In this document: piece by piece, positions 26,547-35,743 of the stretch | Position numbering within the stretch: the stretch's first letter is position 1 | How the letters are laid out: each line of letters starts with the position of its first letter | Source: Lactobacillus kalixensis DSM 16043 | GTDB lineage: Bacteria > Bacillota > Bacilli > Lactobacillales > Lactobacillaceae | Direction of reading: 5' to 3' | Assembly (NCBI RefSeq): GCF_001434335.1 | Contig: NZ_AZFM01000012.1 | Span: forward strand, 1-63,592 | DNA length: 63,592 nucleotides | Notes under the pieces: model-generated | The model's input: only the letters and a program-made list of their open reading frames with translations | Databases searched by the model: none | Told to the model about the DNA's origin: nothing | Translations under genes and position numbers: made by a program

Positions 26547-26567
26547 TGGTTAAAAAGGAGGATATGA

Positions 26568-27227
26568 ATGGATTGGACAGTTATGCAGAAAGCATTGCCA
26601 GTGTTTGCTCAAGGCTTTGAGTTGACCTTATGGTTATCCATACTTGGGATTATCGGTTCAATTATTGTGGGAGTAATTGCGAGCTTAGTGCAATATTTTA
26701 AGATTCCAGTATTAAGTCAAATTTTTAGAGCTTATGTGGAATTAGCGCGTAATACACCGTTGTTAATTCAACTATTTTTCTTGTATTATGCCTTTCCAGT
26801 AATCGGCTTAAAAATGTCAGCTGAAGTTTGCGGGATTGTCGGTTTGATCTTTTTAGGCGGAGCATATATGGCAGAAGGCTTTAGCGGAGGATTTGACGGT
26901 GTTAGTCGCAGTCAAATTAATAGTGGAGCAGCTCTTGGTATGAATCGCTATCAATTAGCTCGCTATATCGTACTTCCGCAAGGCTTTGCTTTGAGCATGC
27001 CGGCTTTAGCTGCTAATATTATTTTCTTGATTAAGGAAACGTCAATTTTTTCAGTGATTGCAATTCCAGAATTAACTAATACTGCGCTTGATTTGATCGG
27101 GATGTACTATCGTTCCAATGAATACTTATTAATGCTGGTTATTGCATATGCAATTATTTTAATTCCGGTAATTTTAATTTTGACTTGGCTTGAGAGGAGA
27201 GTTCGCTATGGTGCATTCGGGGATTAA
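26568..27227 (+). CDS. Amino acid ABC transporter permease 1 (His/Glu/Gln/Cys-type)
   Basis: A 219-residue inner-membrane subunit with about five helices and the EAA cytoplasmic loop GAALGMNRYQLARYIVLPQ (about 124-142), typical of polar amino-acid uptake systems of the HisM/GlnP type. ATG start behind AAGGAGG. It forms a heterodimer with the next permease, whose start lies inside this gene's end (20-bp overlap). It contains the single Cys of the whole four-protein operon. The substrate is not readable from the permease; a sulfur amino acid is suggested by the Cys leader upstream. Confidence 0.9.
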   Translation: MDWTVMQKALPVFAQGFELTLWLSILGIIGSIIVGVIASLVQYFKIPVLSQIFRAYVELARNTPLLIQLFFLYYAFPVIGLKMSAEVCGIVGLIFLGGAYMAEGFSGGFDGVSRSQINSGAALGMNRYQLARYIVLPQGFALSMPALAANIIFLIKETSIFSVIAIPELTNTALDLIGMYYRSNEYLLMLVIAYAIILIPVILILTWLERRVRYGAFGD

Positions 27228-27882
27228 TGTTTTATTTGAAGGGAAAAACTTTGCCCGTTTGATGGCGGGATTGTGGACTTCAACATGGATTGCAGCAGTT
27301 TCATTAATTATTGGCTTAATTTTGGGGCTGATTTTTGGAATTCTAAGAACTCGTCCTAATAAAGCAGTACGTTTTATCTTACGGTTATATTTAGAGTTTT
27401 TCAGAATAGTGCCAACAGTTGTACTACTTTATTTGGTTTATTACATTTTGCCTAGATCGTTTCACATTAACTGGTCAGCTAGTTGGATGGCGGTCTTAGC
27501 CTTTAGCTTGTGGGTTGCAGCAGAATTTAGCGATATTGTCCGTGGTGCAATTGAATCTGTGCCGAAGAGTCAAAGAAATTCTGGTTTAGCTTTAGGACTC
27601 AATCAAGTGCAATTATTCAGATATGTCTTATTGCCACAAGCAGCTAAATTAGAATTACCAGCAACAATTAACTTGGCAACGCGGGTTATTAAGACAACTT
27701 CATTGTTAATGTTGATCAGCGTCATGGAAGTCATTAACGTGGGGCAACAAATTATTGAAGCAAATAATCAGCGCTACCCAACCGGTGTTTTCTGGGTATA
27801 CGGTTTTATCTTTATTTTGTACTTTATTATCGATTATCCTCTATCAGCATGGGCTAAGAGTTTAACAGCAAGACAGAAATAG
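27208..27882 (+). CDS. Amino acid ABC transporter permease 2
   Basis: A 224-residue membrane subunit with about five helices and EAA loop GLALGLNQVQLFRYVLLPQA (about 125-144). The ATG at 27208 is used because AGAGGAGA sits eight bases upstream; an in-frame ATG at 27190 has no RBS. It overlaps the first permease gene by 20 bp, implying translational coupling. It contains no Cys. Confidence 0.9.
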   Translation: MVHSGINVLFEGKNFARLMAGLWTSTWIAAVSLIIGLILGLIFGILRTRPNKAVRFILRLYLEFFRIVPTVVLLYLVYYILPRSFHINWSASWMAVLAFSLWVAAEFSDIVRGAIESVPKSQRNSGLALGLNQVQLFRYVLLPQAAKLELPATINLATRVIKTTSLLMLISVMEVINVGQQIIEANNQRYPTGVFWVYGFIFILYFIIDYPLSAWAKSLTARQK

Positions 27883-27892
27883 GTGAAAGACA

Positions 27893-28633
27893 ATGACAGA
27901 AGAAATTTTAAAAGTTGAGCATTTAAATAAGTTTTATGGCAAGCGGCAAGTTTTGTTTGATATTAATTTTGATTTGAAAAAAGGTGAGGTATTAACCTTG
28001 CTTGGTCCTTCAGGGTCAGGTAAGAGTACTTTGCTTGAAACTTTGAACGGACTTGAAGACTATCAAGGTGGATCTATTTATTTTCACGGTAAAAAAATTA
28101 ATCCAACTCCTAAGGAATGGCAATTACTTAGACAAAAAATTGGCATGGTCTTTCAAAGCTATGACTTGTTCCCTAACTTAACAGTAATGGAAAATATTTT
28201 ACTTGCTCCAGTTAAGGTGCAAAAGCGTAATGAAGATGAAGTCAAAAAAGAAGCGCTGGATTTATTAAAGCGTGTAGAGCTTGATCAATATGTTGATGCA
28301 TATCCAAGAGAATTGTCAGGTGGTCAGAAGCAAAGAATTGCGATCGTGAGAGCTCTTGCGATGCATCCAGAAGTAATGCTATTTGATGAAGTTACTGCTT
28401 CTCTTGACCCAGAAATGGTACGTGGAGTTTTGAAAATTATCCAAGCTTTGTCTGATAAAGATCACATGACCATGATCATTGTTACTCACGAAATGAATTT
28501 TGCTGCTAAGATTGCGGATGAAGTTTTGTTCTTAGAAAACGGTAAGATCGTAGAAGACACACCCGGTGAAGAATTCTTCGCTAATCCTAAGACAGATCGA
28601 GCTAGAGCATTTTTAGAGAGTATGGATTTTTAG
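27893..28633 (+). CDS. Amino acid ABC transporter ATP-binding protein
   Basis: A 246-residue cytoplasmic ATPase that drives the two permeases. Walker A GPSGSGKST (about 38-46), Q-loop VFQSYDLFPN, signature LSGGQKQR, Walker B VMLFDEVTASLDPE and H-loop THEMNF are all present; DEVTASLD is the form usual in polar amino-acid importers. Start ATG 27893 behind AGGTGAAAG. No Cys. Confidence 0.93.
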   Translation: MTEEILKVEHLNKFYGKRQVLFDINFDLKKGEVLTLLGPSGSGKSTLLETLNGLEDYQGGSIYFHGKKINPTPKEWQLLRQKIGMVFQSYDLFPNLTVMENILLAPVKVQKRNEDEVKKEALDLLKRVELDQYVDAYPRELSGGQKQRIAIVRALAMHPEVMLFDEVTASLDPEMVRGVLKIIQALSDKDHMTMIIVTHEMNFAAKIADEVLFLENGKIVEDTPGEEFFANPKTDRARAFLESMDF

Positions 28634-28644
28634 GGTAAAAACAA

Positions 28645-29511
28645 ATGAAAAAGAATCTTTTTAATATCATTATGAGCTTCCTAGCCGTCATTACAATTGC
28701 GACTGCAGCTTTTTTCGGTATCAGTCAGCCTAATTTAACAAGCTCTGCTTCAGGAGGCGGTTGGAGTAATGAAAATAGTGTGTCGGCCATTAAGCGTCGT
28801 GGCTATATTCGCATCGCAGTTTTTGGCGATTTGCCGCCTTATGGCTGGGTTAACTCTCAAGGAAAGCGTGTGGGGTATGATGTTCGCTTGGCCAGAAAAG
28901 TAGCCAAAGATATGGGGGTCAAAGTTAGATTTGTTCAAGTTAATGCCAACAATCGAATTGATACTTTGAATTCAGATAAGGCTGATTTGGTTTTAGCCAA
29001 CTTCACCTTAACTCCTGAGCGCCGCAGTGTTGCTAGCTGGGCTAAGCCTTATATGAAGGTGTCTGTCGGAGTGATTTCACCCAAAAATAAGCCAATCACT
29101 GAGGCTAGTCAATTAAAAGGTAAGAGTGTAATTGTTACCAAAGGTACCACTGCAGAGAATTATTTCACAACGCAAAAAGGAGTAGGCTTACTCAAATTCG
29201 ACTCTAAGACTCAGCAATTTAATGCTTTTAAAAATAATCGTGCTGCTGCCTTAGCAGATGATAATTCATACTTGTATGCTTGGGTTAAGAAAAATCCAAA
29301 GTTTACAGTTGGTATCAAGAATATCGGACCAAATCAATATATTGCTCCAGCAGTAAAGCGTGGAAATAAATCTTTGCAAAATTGGATGAACCGAGAAATT
29401 ACTAAGCTTAATCGTCAATCTTATTTTACTTATGATTACAACAAAGAATTAAAGCCATACTTTGGTAAAGAAATTAGACCAAGCGATATTGTCTTAAAGC
29501 AAGGAAAATAG
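28645..29511 (+). CDS. Amino acid ABC transporter substrate-binding protein (SBP_bac_3), without lipobox
   Basis: A 288-residue extracellular binding protein. The N-terminal helix (about 8-30, IIMSFLAVITIATAAFFGI) is a signal peptide or membrane anchor; there is no Cys anywhere, so the usual lipoprotein anchoring of Gram-positive binding proteins is absent and it is tethered by an uncleaved helix or released. The family 3 fold starts at RGYIRIAVFGDLPPYGWV, with the motif ADLVLANFTLTPERR and GKSVIVTKGTTAENYF. Related proteins bind glutamine, glutamate/aspartate or cystine; the Cys leader favours a sulfur amino acid, but binding residues do not decide it. Last gene of the operon. Confidence 0.88.
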   Translation: MKKNLFNIIMSFLAVITIATAAFFGISQPNLTSSASGGGWSNENSVSAIKRRGYIRIAVFGDLPPYGWVNSQGKRVGYDVRLARKVAKDMGVKVRFVQVNANNRIDTLNSDKADLVLANFTLTPERRSVASWAKPYMKVSVGVISPKNKPITEASQLKGKSVIVTKGTTAENYFTTQKGVGLLKFDSKTQQFNAFKNNRAAALADDNSYLYAWVKKNPKFTVGIKNIGPNQYIAPAVKRGNKSLQNWMNREITKLNRQSYFTYDYNKELKPYFGKEIRPSDIVLKQGK

Positions 29512-29513
29512 GC

Positions 29514-29542
29514 TTGAAACTTATGCTTGAAGGTGGTATCCT
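29514..29542 (+). promoter_or_regulatory. Probable rpmE2 promoter
   Basis: TTGAAA (29514-29519), 17 bp, TATCCT (29537-29542). A hairpin ATGATCT/GATCAT-like sequence lies between it and the RBS (about 29567-29585). Confidence 0.5.
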
Positions 29543-29605
29543 AATAGACGTTAATCGATTAATCTATGATCTGAAATAAGATCATGGCAAAAGGAGTAAA
29601 AAATT

Positions 29606-29851
29606 ATGAAACAAGGTATTCATCCAGATTTCCACCAAGTTGTCTTCATGGACTCAGCAACTGGTGCTAAGTTCTTAGCAGGTTCAACTATGGAATCACA
29701 AGAAACTGTAGATTACGAAGGTAACACTTACCCATTAATTCGTGTTGAAATTTCTTCAGATTCACACCCATTCTACACTGGTAAGCAAAAGTTTGCTCAA
29801 GCAGATGGTCGAATCGAAAAGTTCAACAAGAAGTATGGCATGAACAAGTAA
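29606..29851 (+). CDS. rpmE2: Ribosomal protein L31 type B
   Basis: An 81-residue large-subunit ribosomal protein. It begins [16 protein letters not shown] and lacks the CxxC zinc ligands of type A L31, so it is the zinc-independent form (YtiA-type), often made under zinc shortage in Bacillus but the only copy in many lactobacilli. ATG behind AAAGGAG, its own promoter and terminator. Confidence 0.96.
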   Translation: MKQGIHPDFHQVVFMDSATGAKFLAGSTMESQETVDYEGNTYPLIRVEISSDSHPFYTGKQKFAQADGRIEKFNKKYGMNK

Positions 29852-29873
29852 TTACCGACAATCTGGTGAAAGG

Positions 29874-29897
29874 CAGTCCCGTTCGGGGCTGTTTTTT
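29874..29897 (+). terminator. rpmE2 terminator
   Basis: Stem CAGTCCC/GGGGCTG with loop GTTC and six Ts. Confidence 0.85.
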
Positions 29898-29917
29898 GTT
29901 TTTGTACAGTTAGCTAT

Positions 29918-29946
29918 TTGGCAGATGAGACGAAAGAACGTATAAT
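29918..29946 (+). promoter_or_regulatory. murF-cshA promoter
   Basis: TTGGCA (29918-29923), 17 bp, TATAAT (29941-29946), 42 bp before the murF ATG. Confidence 0.75.
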
Positions 29947-29987
29947 GGTTGCTGTACTAAAATATGTTTTATGGGAGTAAATAATCG

Positions 29988-31355
29988 ATGAAAATGCAAC
30001 TGGCTGAAATTGCCAAAGCTTTAGATACAACGTGTGAAGGCGACGACCAAACTATTATTACTTCAGTTGCCTTTGACTCCAGAAAGATTACTGAAGGTGG
30101 TCTTTTTGTACCGCTTGATGGTGAAAGAGATGGACATGATTTTGTAAACAGTGCTATTTCTAATGGTGCTTCTGCAACTTTATGGAAGAAGGATCACCCT
30201 AACAAGCCAGATAATATTGCTGTTCTTGAAGTGGATGATCCACTAACTGCAATGCAAACTCTGGCACATTACTATTTGCGCAAGGTTAATCCAACCGTGG
30301 TCGGGATTACTGGCTCAAATGGTAAGACTACCACTAAGGACATGTGTGCTGCTGTTTTATCTAAGCGGTTTAACGTGCATAAAACACAGGCTAACTTCAA
30401 TAATGACATCGGTGTGCCAATGACCATCTTAGAAATGAAACCAAATACTGAAATTTTGGTTTTGGAAATGGGGATGGACCGTCCAGGGCAATTGCACCAC
30501 TTGAGTGAATTGACTCATCCAGATGTTTGTGTAATTACCATGATTGGTGAAGCTCACATTGAATTCTTTGGCAGTCGTGATAAGATTGCAGACGCTAAGA
30601 TGGAAATTACTGACTTCTTACGTGAAGATGGTGAATTTATCTACAACGGTGATGAACCATTGCTTGTTGAAAGAGCACAAAAACTTGATCAAGTGAAGTC
30701 AACTTTTGGCTTCAAGGATAATGACACTGTTTATGCAACCAGCTTCAAGAGTTACAAGCACCACGCTACTTTCACAGTAAATGATTCTGAGCAAAATTTC
30801 TCAATTCCAATGATTGGTAAACATAATGTATCAAATGCGATGGCAGCCTTAAGTGTTGGTCGTCATTTTGGCGAAAGTGATGAAGAAATTGCGGCTTCTT
30901 TGTCAGACTTTACTCCGACTGCTAACCGAATGGAATGGGAAAAAGGTGACGTTGGCGAAGATATCATGAGTGATGTCTACAACTCTAACCCAACCGCCGT
31001 TCGTGCAGTACTTACTAGTTTTGGTCAAATCGTGATGCCAAGAGGTGGCCGCAGAATTGCGGTCCTTGGTGATATGTTGGAATTAGGTGAAGCTTCTGCA
31101 GCTCTTCATGCAGGCCTTAGAGACAGTCTTGACCCACAAGTAATTAATGAAGTTTACTTATACGGCACGGAAATGAAGAACTTGTATGATGCCTTGCAGG
31201 ATAAATATGACGCCGCAAACTTACATTACTATCCTGTTGACCGTATGGAACACATGATTAATGATTTAAAGAATGATATTAAGCCGGACGATATTGTGGT
31301 ATTAAAGGGCTCTCATGGGATGCACCTTGAAAAAGTAGTGGACCGGCTTAGATAG
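29988..31355 (+). CDS. murF: UDP-N-acetylmuramoyl-tripeptide--D-alanyl-D-alanine ligase
   Basis: A 455-residue cytoplasmic ligase that adds D-Ala-D-Ala to the muramyl tripeptide, the last soluble step of peptidoglycan precursor synthesis. N-terminal UDP-binding domain (about 1-85), central ATP domain with [14 protein letters not shown] (about 107-120), and C-terminal domain with [10 protein letters not shown] and [14 protein letters not shown]. Start ATG 29988. It is followed 13 bp later by cshA, so the two share a transcript; Alr, three genes on, supplies the D-Ala. Confidence 0.95.
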   Translation: MKMQLAEIAKALDTTCEGDDQTIITSVAFDSRKITEGGLFVPLDGERDGHDFVNSAISNGASATLWKKDHPNKPDNIAVLEVDDPLTAMQTLAHYYLRKVNPTVVGITGSNGKTTTKDMCAAVLSKRFNVHKTQANFNNDIGVPMTILEMKPNTEILVLEMGMDRPGQLHHLSELTHPDVCVITMIGEAHIEFFGSRDKIADAKMEITDFLREDGEFIYNGDEPLLVERAQKLDQVKSTFGFKDNDTVYATSFKSYKHHATFTVNDSEQNFSIPMIGKHNVSNAMAALSVGRHFGESDEEIAASLSDFTPTANRMEWEKGDVGEDIMSDVYNSNPTAVRAVLTSFGQIVMPRGGRRIAVLGDMLELGEASAALHAGLRDSLDPQVINEVYLYGTEMKNLYDALQDKYDAANLHYYPVDRMEHMINDLKNDIKPDDIVVLKGSHGMHLEKVVDRLR

Positions 31356-31368
31356 GAGAAATTTTTTA

Positions 31369-32844
31369 GTGAAATTTTCGGAATTAGGATTAAACGATGC
31401 GTTGCTGAAAGCAATTAAGCGATCAGGGTTTGAAGAAGCTACTCCAATTCAAGCAGAAACTATCCCGCTTGCTTTAGAAGGTAAGGATGTAATTGGTCAA
31501 GCTCAAACTGGTACTGGTAAGACTGCTGCTTTTGGGTTGCCAATTTTACAAAAGTTAGAAAAAAAGAAGGCAATTCAAGCAGTTATTATTGAGCCAACCC
31601 GTGAACTAGCAATTCAGACACAAGAGGAGCTTTTCAGACTTGGCCGTGATGAGCACGCTCATGTCCAAGTTGTTTATGGTGGAGCAGATATTGGCCGCCA
31701 AATTAGATCGTTGAAGCATACTCCAGCTATTTTGGTAGGTACTCCTGGTCGACTTTTGGATCACTTGAAGCGTAAAACCATCGATTTGTCCGAAGTTAAA
31801 ACAGTTGTTTTAGACGAAGCCGATGAAATGCTTGATATGGGATTTATTCAAGATATCGAAAGCATTTTGAACTACTCAAAAAATCGTGAACAAACTTTAC
31901 TCTTTAGTGCAACTATGCCTAAGCCAATCTTGCGTATTGGTGAAAAATTCATGCACGATCCAGAAATTGTTCGTATCAAGGCAAAAGAGCTGACTGCTGA
32001 CTTGATTGATCAATACTTTGTCCGCGCAAAAGAATCAGAGAAATTTGATATTATGTGTCGCTTGATCGATGTTCAAGGACCAGACTTGGCGGTTGTCTTT
32101 GGGAGAACTAAGCGCCGCGTTGATGAATTAACTCGCGGTTTGCAAGCTCGCGGCTATAACGCAGCTGGAATCCATGGTGATTTATCTCAAGCACGCAGAA
32201 TGAGCGTTTTGAAGAGATTCCGTGAAGGAAAGTTAGATATTTTAGTCGCTACTGATGTGGCAGCTCGTGGTTTGGATATTTCAGGAGTTACACACGTTTA
32301 TAACTACGATATTCCACAAGATCCAGATTCATACGTTCACCGTATTGGACGTACTGGTCGTGCCGGTCAAAATGGAATCTCAGTAACTTTCGTTACACCA
32401 AATGAAATTGGCTACATGAGAACCATTGAACAATTGACTAAGAAGAAGATGTCGCCACTTCGCCCACCAACAGATGATCAAGCTTTGCACGGTCAATTAA
32501 AGCAAGCTAAAGCTGAAATTGAAAACTTGATGAATGGTGATTTAGGCAAGTATGAAGATGATGCTAATGAATTATTGGAAAATTATTCTGCATTGGACTT
32601 GGTTTCTGCCTTCCTAAAGAACCTTTCTAAAGATGCTAGTGAAGTTAAGGTTAAGATTACTCCTGAAAAACCATTACCATATAAAGGCAATGGACGCAGA
32701 AATAATCACGGGCGTGGCCGAGGTAGAAATGATAATCGTCACTATCGCGGACGCAATAACAACCACCGTGATCATAACCGTAAGGACCGCAATTTCCGAG
32801 GCCGGGGCAATAAGCACGATTTCGTAATAAAGAAAAAAGATTAA
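31369..32844 (+). CDS. cshA: DEAD-box RNA helicase CshA
   Basis: A 491-residue cold-shock/RNA-decay helicase. Motifs in order: TPIQAE (Q motif), AQTGTGKTA (I), [20 protein letters not shown] (II), FSATMP (III), [11 protein letters not shown] and HRIGRTGR (VI). The C-terminal 60 residues are rich in Arg, Gly, Asn and His ([15 protein letters not shown]), an RNA-binding tail found in CshA. GTG start at 31369 behind GGAGAA. Second gene after murF, an order common in lactobacilli, ended by its own terminator. Confidence 0.95.
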   Translation: MKFSELGLNDALLKAIKRSGFEEATPIQAETIPLALEGKDVIGQAQTGTGKTAAFGLPILQKLEKKKAIQAVIIEPTRELAIQTQEELFRLGRDEHAHVQVVYGGADIGRQIRSLKHTPAILVGTPGRLLDHLKRKTIDLSEVKTVVLDEADEMLDMGFIQDIESILNYSKNREQTLLFSATMPKPILRIGEKFMHDPEIVRIKAKELTADLIDQYFVRAKESEKFDIMCRLIDVQGPDLAVVFGRTKRRVDELTRGLQARGYNAAGIHGDLSQARRMSVLKRFREGKLDILVATDVAARGLDISGVTHVYNYDIPQDPDSYVHRIGRTGRAGQNGISVTFVTPNEIGYMRTIEQLTKKKMSPLRPPTDDQALHGQLKQAKAEIENLMNGDLGKYEDDANELLENYSALDLVSAFLKNLSKDASEVKVKITPEKPLPYKGNGRRNNHGRGRGRNDNRHYRGRNNNHRDHNRKDRNFRGRGNKHDFVIKKKD

Positions 32845-32861
32845 GATTTACTACTTAATTG

Positions 32862-32889
32862 ATGAGTTGCCATGTGCAACTCATTTTTT
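32862..32889 (+). terminator. cshA terminator
   Basis: Stem ATGAGTTGC/GCAACTCAT, loop CATGT, then Ts. Confidence 0.88.
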
Positions 32890-32923
32890 GGATTATAATT
32901 ATTTTTGTGTGAGGTGAGAAAAA

Positions 32924-33283
32924 ATGATTAAAGGTGTCGGAATAGATACTATTGAAGTTGAAAGAGTTAAAAAAATCGTTGAACGTGGAGATAGTTTCGC
33001 AAAGAAGGTTTTAACTCCGAAGGAATTTGAACAATACAAAAAAATGAAAGGTAAGCGCCAAGTTGAATACTTAGGAGGTCGTTTTTCCATTAAAGAATCT
33101 TTTTCAAAAGCAATGGGAACAGGTCTTGGCAAGACTGTAGGCTTTCAAGATATAGAAACACTATGGGATGAACTTGGTCACCCAGTGACAACATCTACTA
33201 AGTATGATGGTCGCATTTTCCCAAGTATCTCACATGATAATCATGAAATTGTTACATTTGTAGTTTTGGAGGATCCAGAATGA
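32924..33283 (+). CDS. acpS: Holo-[acyl-carrier-protein] synthase
   Basis: A 119-residue enzyme that transfers 4'-phosphopantetheine from CoA to acyl carrier protein. The metal-binding [12 protein letters not shown] (about 4-15) and [14 protein letters not shown] (about 54-67) motifs are present. GTGAGGTGAG precedes the ATG. Its TGA overlaps the alr ATG (ATGA), a coupling seen in most lactobacilli and bacilli. Confidence 0.95.
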   Translation: MIKGVGIDTIEVERVKKIVERGDSFAKKVLTPKEFEQYKKMKGKRQVEYLGGRFSIKESFSKAMGTGLGKTVGFQDIETLWDELGHPVTTSTKYDGRIFPSISHDNHEIVTFVVLEDPE

Positions 33284-34410
33284 TCGCAGGAATTCACCGT
33301 CCAGCAGTTGTCAAAGTTAACTTGGGCGCAATTAGACAAAATATTGAAAATGAAATAAAGAATTTACAACCTGAACAAAAGTTGTTTGCCGTTGTTAAGG
33401 CAAATGGTTATGGACACGGTGCAGTTCCAGTCGCAAAAACAGCACTTAAAGCAGGTGCTAGTGGTTTTTGTGTAGCTATTTTGGATGAAGCTCTTGAATT
33501 AAGAAGAGCTGATATTGTGAAGCCAATTTTGGTTTTAGGAGTAGTTTCACCAGAATATGCTCCAATTGCTGCTGCTAATGATATTTCTTTGACGGTGCCT
33601 AGTCTTGAATGGCTCAAAAAGGCAGAAAAGGAACTTGAAAATACTGATTTACAGTTAAAGATTCATTTAGGTATAGACTCAGGGATGGGGAGAATTGGCT
33701 TTTATGAAGATGAAGAATTTACAGAAGCCAATGATTTTTTGAAAGACAATCCTCACTTCTTTGTGGAAGGGATGTTCTGTCACTTCGCTTCAGCTGATAG
33801 CGCAGTTGATACTTACTTCCAAAAGCAAGTTGCTAAGTTCAATCATATGAAGAGCCTGCTTAAGATCAAGCCTAAATGGATTCACTGTGACAATACTGCT
33901 GCCAGCATTTTTGGTAAAGATATTCCAAGTGATATAGTTAGATACGGGATTGGTATTTATGGTTTAAATCCTTCATCTAATCCAAGTAGCCCAGATTTGA
34001 AGTCTAATGTTGAATTAAAGCCAGCTTTATCTTTTGTTAGTGAATTAACTGAAGTTAAGACGATTCATCAAGGTGACGGGGTTGGTTACGGCTCAACTTT
34101 TGTCGCTGATGAAGATACTATCATTGGGACTGTTCCGGTTGGTTACGCTGACGGCTGGATTCGTCACTTCCAAGGCTTTAAAGTTAAGGTGGGCGACAGT
34201 TATTGTCCGATTGTCGGCCGCATCTGCATGGATCAATTTATGGTCAAAATGCCAAAGAAAATGCCAGTTGGCACCAAAGTTGTTTTGATTTCGGACAAAC
34301 CTGAAGATCCTAATAATATTAAGGCCGCAGCTGATTATGTTGATACTATTCATTATGAAGTTGCATGCCTTCTTAGTGATCGTTTACCAAGAGTTTATTA
34401 CGAAGATTAA
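33280..34410 (+). CDS. alr: Alanine racemase
   Basis: A 376-residue PLP enzyme converting L- to D-alanine for peptidoglycan and teichoic acids. PLP lysine in [12 protein letters not shown] (Lys about 40), barrel motif [13 protein letters not shown], catalytic Tyr in GVGYGSTF (about 268), and [11 protein letters not shown] near the C-terminus. Overlaps acpS by 4 bp. D-Ala feeds the Ddl and MurF steps, the latter encoded 3 kb upstream. Confidence 0.96.
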   Translation: MIAGIHRPAVVKVNLGAIRQNIENEIKNLQPEQKLFAVVKANGYGHGAVPVAKTALKAGASGFCVAILDEALELRRADIVKPILVLGVVSPEYAPIAAANDISLTVPSLEWLKKAEKELENTDLQLKIHLGIDSGMGRIGFYEDEEFTEANDFLKDNPHFFVEGMFCHFASADSAVDTYFQKQVAKFNHMKSLLKIKPKWIHCDNTAASIFGKDIPSDIVRYGIGIYGLNPSSNPSSPDLKSNVELKPALSFVSELTEVKTIHQGDGVGYGSTFVADEDTIIGTVPVGYADGWIRHFQGFKVKVGDSYCPIVGRICMDQFMVKMPKKMPVGTKVVLISDKPEDPNNIKAAADYVDTIHYEVACLLSDRLPRVYYED

Positions 34411-34420
34411 GCAAAAGAAA

Positions 34421-34450
34421 AAAGGAGTTGTGAAAACTCCTTTTTTTTTT
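34421..34450. terminator. Bidirectional terminator between alr and the MFS gene
   Basis: Stem AAGGAGTT/AACTCCTT with small loop GTGA, A-run left and ten Ts right. Confidence 0.85.
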
Positions 34451-35648
34451 ACTCTAATTCATCGGGTGTCCCTAAGGTTTTATATCCAATTAGTGCAATG
34501 AGCAAAAAGATAGCTGCAGCACCAGCAACACCGCTCCAACCGAAGATGCTCCAAGCGTTAATACCGATCATTGTTCCGATAGATCCACCAATGAAGTAAG
34601 AAAACATGAAGATGGAATTATTTCTACTATTTTCTTTTCGGCTAAGGGATTGAATAATTGCCTGATTGGTAACTTGGCTGAATTGGGTACTAAGATCTAA
34701 GATAATAATTCCAATCATGAGCATCCAAATATTTTTAATAAAAATACTAAAAATAATGAAAGAGATAGCACCTAATAGCCAGCTAATACGGATGTTGGTT
34801 TTGGGTGAGTATTTATCCACCATCTTTCCAATGAATGGTGCCGCAAAAATAGAAACTACCCCGAGCAATCCCATGCTTCCTGCAACTTCACTACCAAAGC
34901 CGTAGTATTTTTCAAGTAAGAATGAAAGTGTCCCCCAGAAGAGATTAGCAATCCCAAATAAGGCAAATGCATTAAGGGCTGAACCGCGTAAGTAGCGGTA
35001 TTTTTTGAAAAGCTTAGGCAAAGATGAAATGATTTCTCCATAATTATTTGCTGCAGGCTTAATGCGAGGATCTTGAGGAATTAAATAGTGCATGAAGATA
35101 AGTAAGAGAATGTTTAAAACGGCAGCAACGCCATAAACTGCATGCCAGCCAAGGGATGCGGCGATAATCCCACTGAAAGTTCTAGCAAATAAAATTCCAG
35201 TTAGCATACCACTAATTAAACTTCCTAGTAGTGGACCTTGTTTATCAATAGGGGTTAAGTATGCTGCATAAGGAATGACAATCTGACCACCAATTGAAGT
35301 AAGACCGATGATGAAAGTGGCAATTCCAAATAAATAAACATTAGGTGAGATAAAGGCCAAAAGTAGCGCTAGTGATGATATTAATTCCATTATTTGTAAT
35401 AAGTAATAGCGATTAAATAGATCACCAAGCGGCACTAAAAAAAGTAAACCTAGCGCATAACTTGCTTGTGCTAGCATCCCCAAAATCGAAGTGGTGCTGG
35501 CAGAAACTCCAAAGCTTTGCGTAATCATCGGTTCGATTGGTTGAATGTAGAACATATTCGCAACAATAATCCCGATGCTAGTGGCCATAAATATAATTTG
35601 TAGACCAGAAAGGTTAATATAAGAATTTTCTGTTTCTTTGATTTCCAT
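34449..35648 (-). CDS. MFS transporter (putative drug/metabolite exporter)
   Basis: A 399-residue major facilitator with 12 predicted helices. The MFS loop 2-3 motif reads GDLFNRYYL (about 80-88), a variant of GxLaDrxGrk. Similar lactobacillar proteins are annotated as multidrug or sugar-efflux-type exporters; the substrate is not readable. ATG start 35648 behind GAGGGGGAA. A LysR-type regulator gene lies 95 bp upstream on the same strand, so the pair may be a regulated efflux unit. Confidence 0.82.
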   Translation of the reverse strand: MEIKETENSYINLSGLQIIFMATSIGIIVANMFYIQPIEPMITQSFGVSASTTSILGMLAQASYALGLLFLVPLGDLFNRYYLLQIMELISSLALLLAFISPNVYLFGIATFIIGLTSIGGQIVIPYAAYLTPIDKQGPLLGSLISGMLTGILFARTFSGIIAASLGWHAVYGVAAVLNILLLIFMHYLIPQDPRIKPAANNYGEIISSLPKLFKKYRYLRGSALNAFALFGIANLFWGTLSFLLEKYYGFGSEVAGSMGLLGVVSIFAAPFIGKMVDKYSPKTNIRISWLLGAISFIIFSIFIKNIWMLMIGIIILDLSTQFSQVTNQAIIQSLSRKENSRNNSIFMFSYFIGGSIGTMIGINAWSIFGWSGVAGAAAIFLLIALIGYKTLGTPDELE

Positions 35649-35743
35649 ATTATTTTCCCCCTCAATTCATTGATGTTTTCATCATAGAGGGAAAGTTTAA
35701 AAAGCTGAAGTGAAATTTTGAACAACGTGCGTATGCAAAAATG

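Noticed and set aside
26243-26567. T-box or S-box riboswitch before the ABC transporter
   Set aside because: No AGGGTGG-like T-box sequence, specifier loop or SAM-aptamer core is visible; a leader ORF explains the region better.
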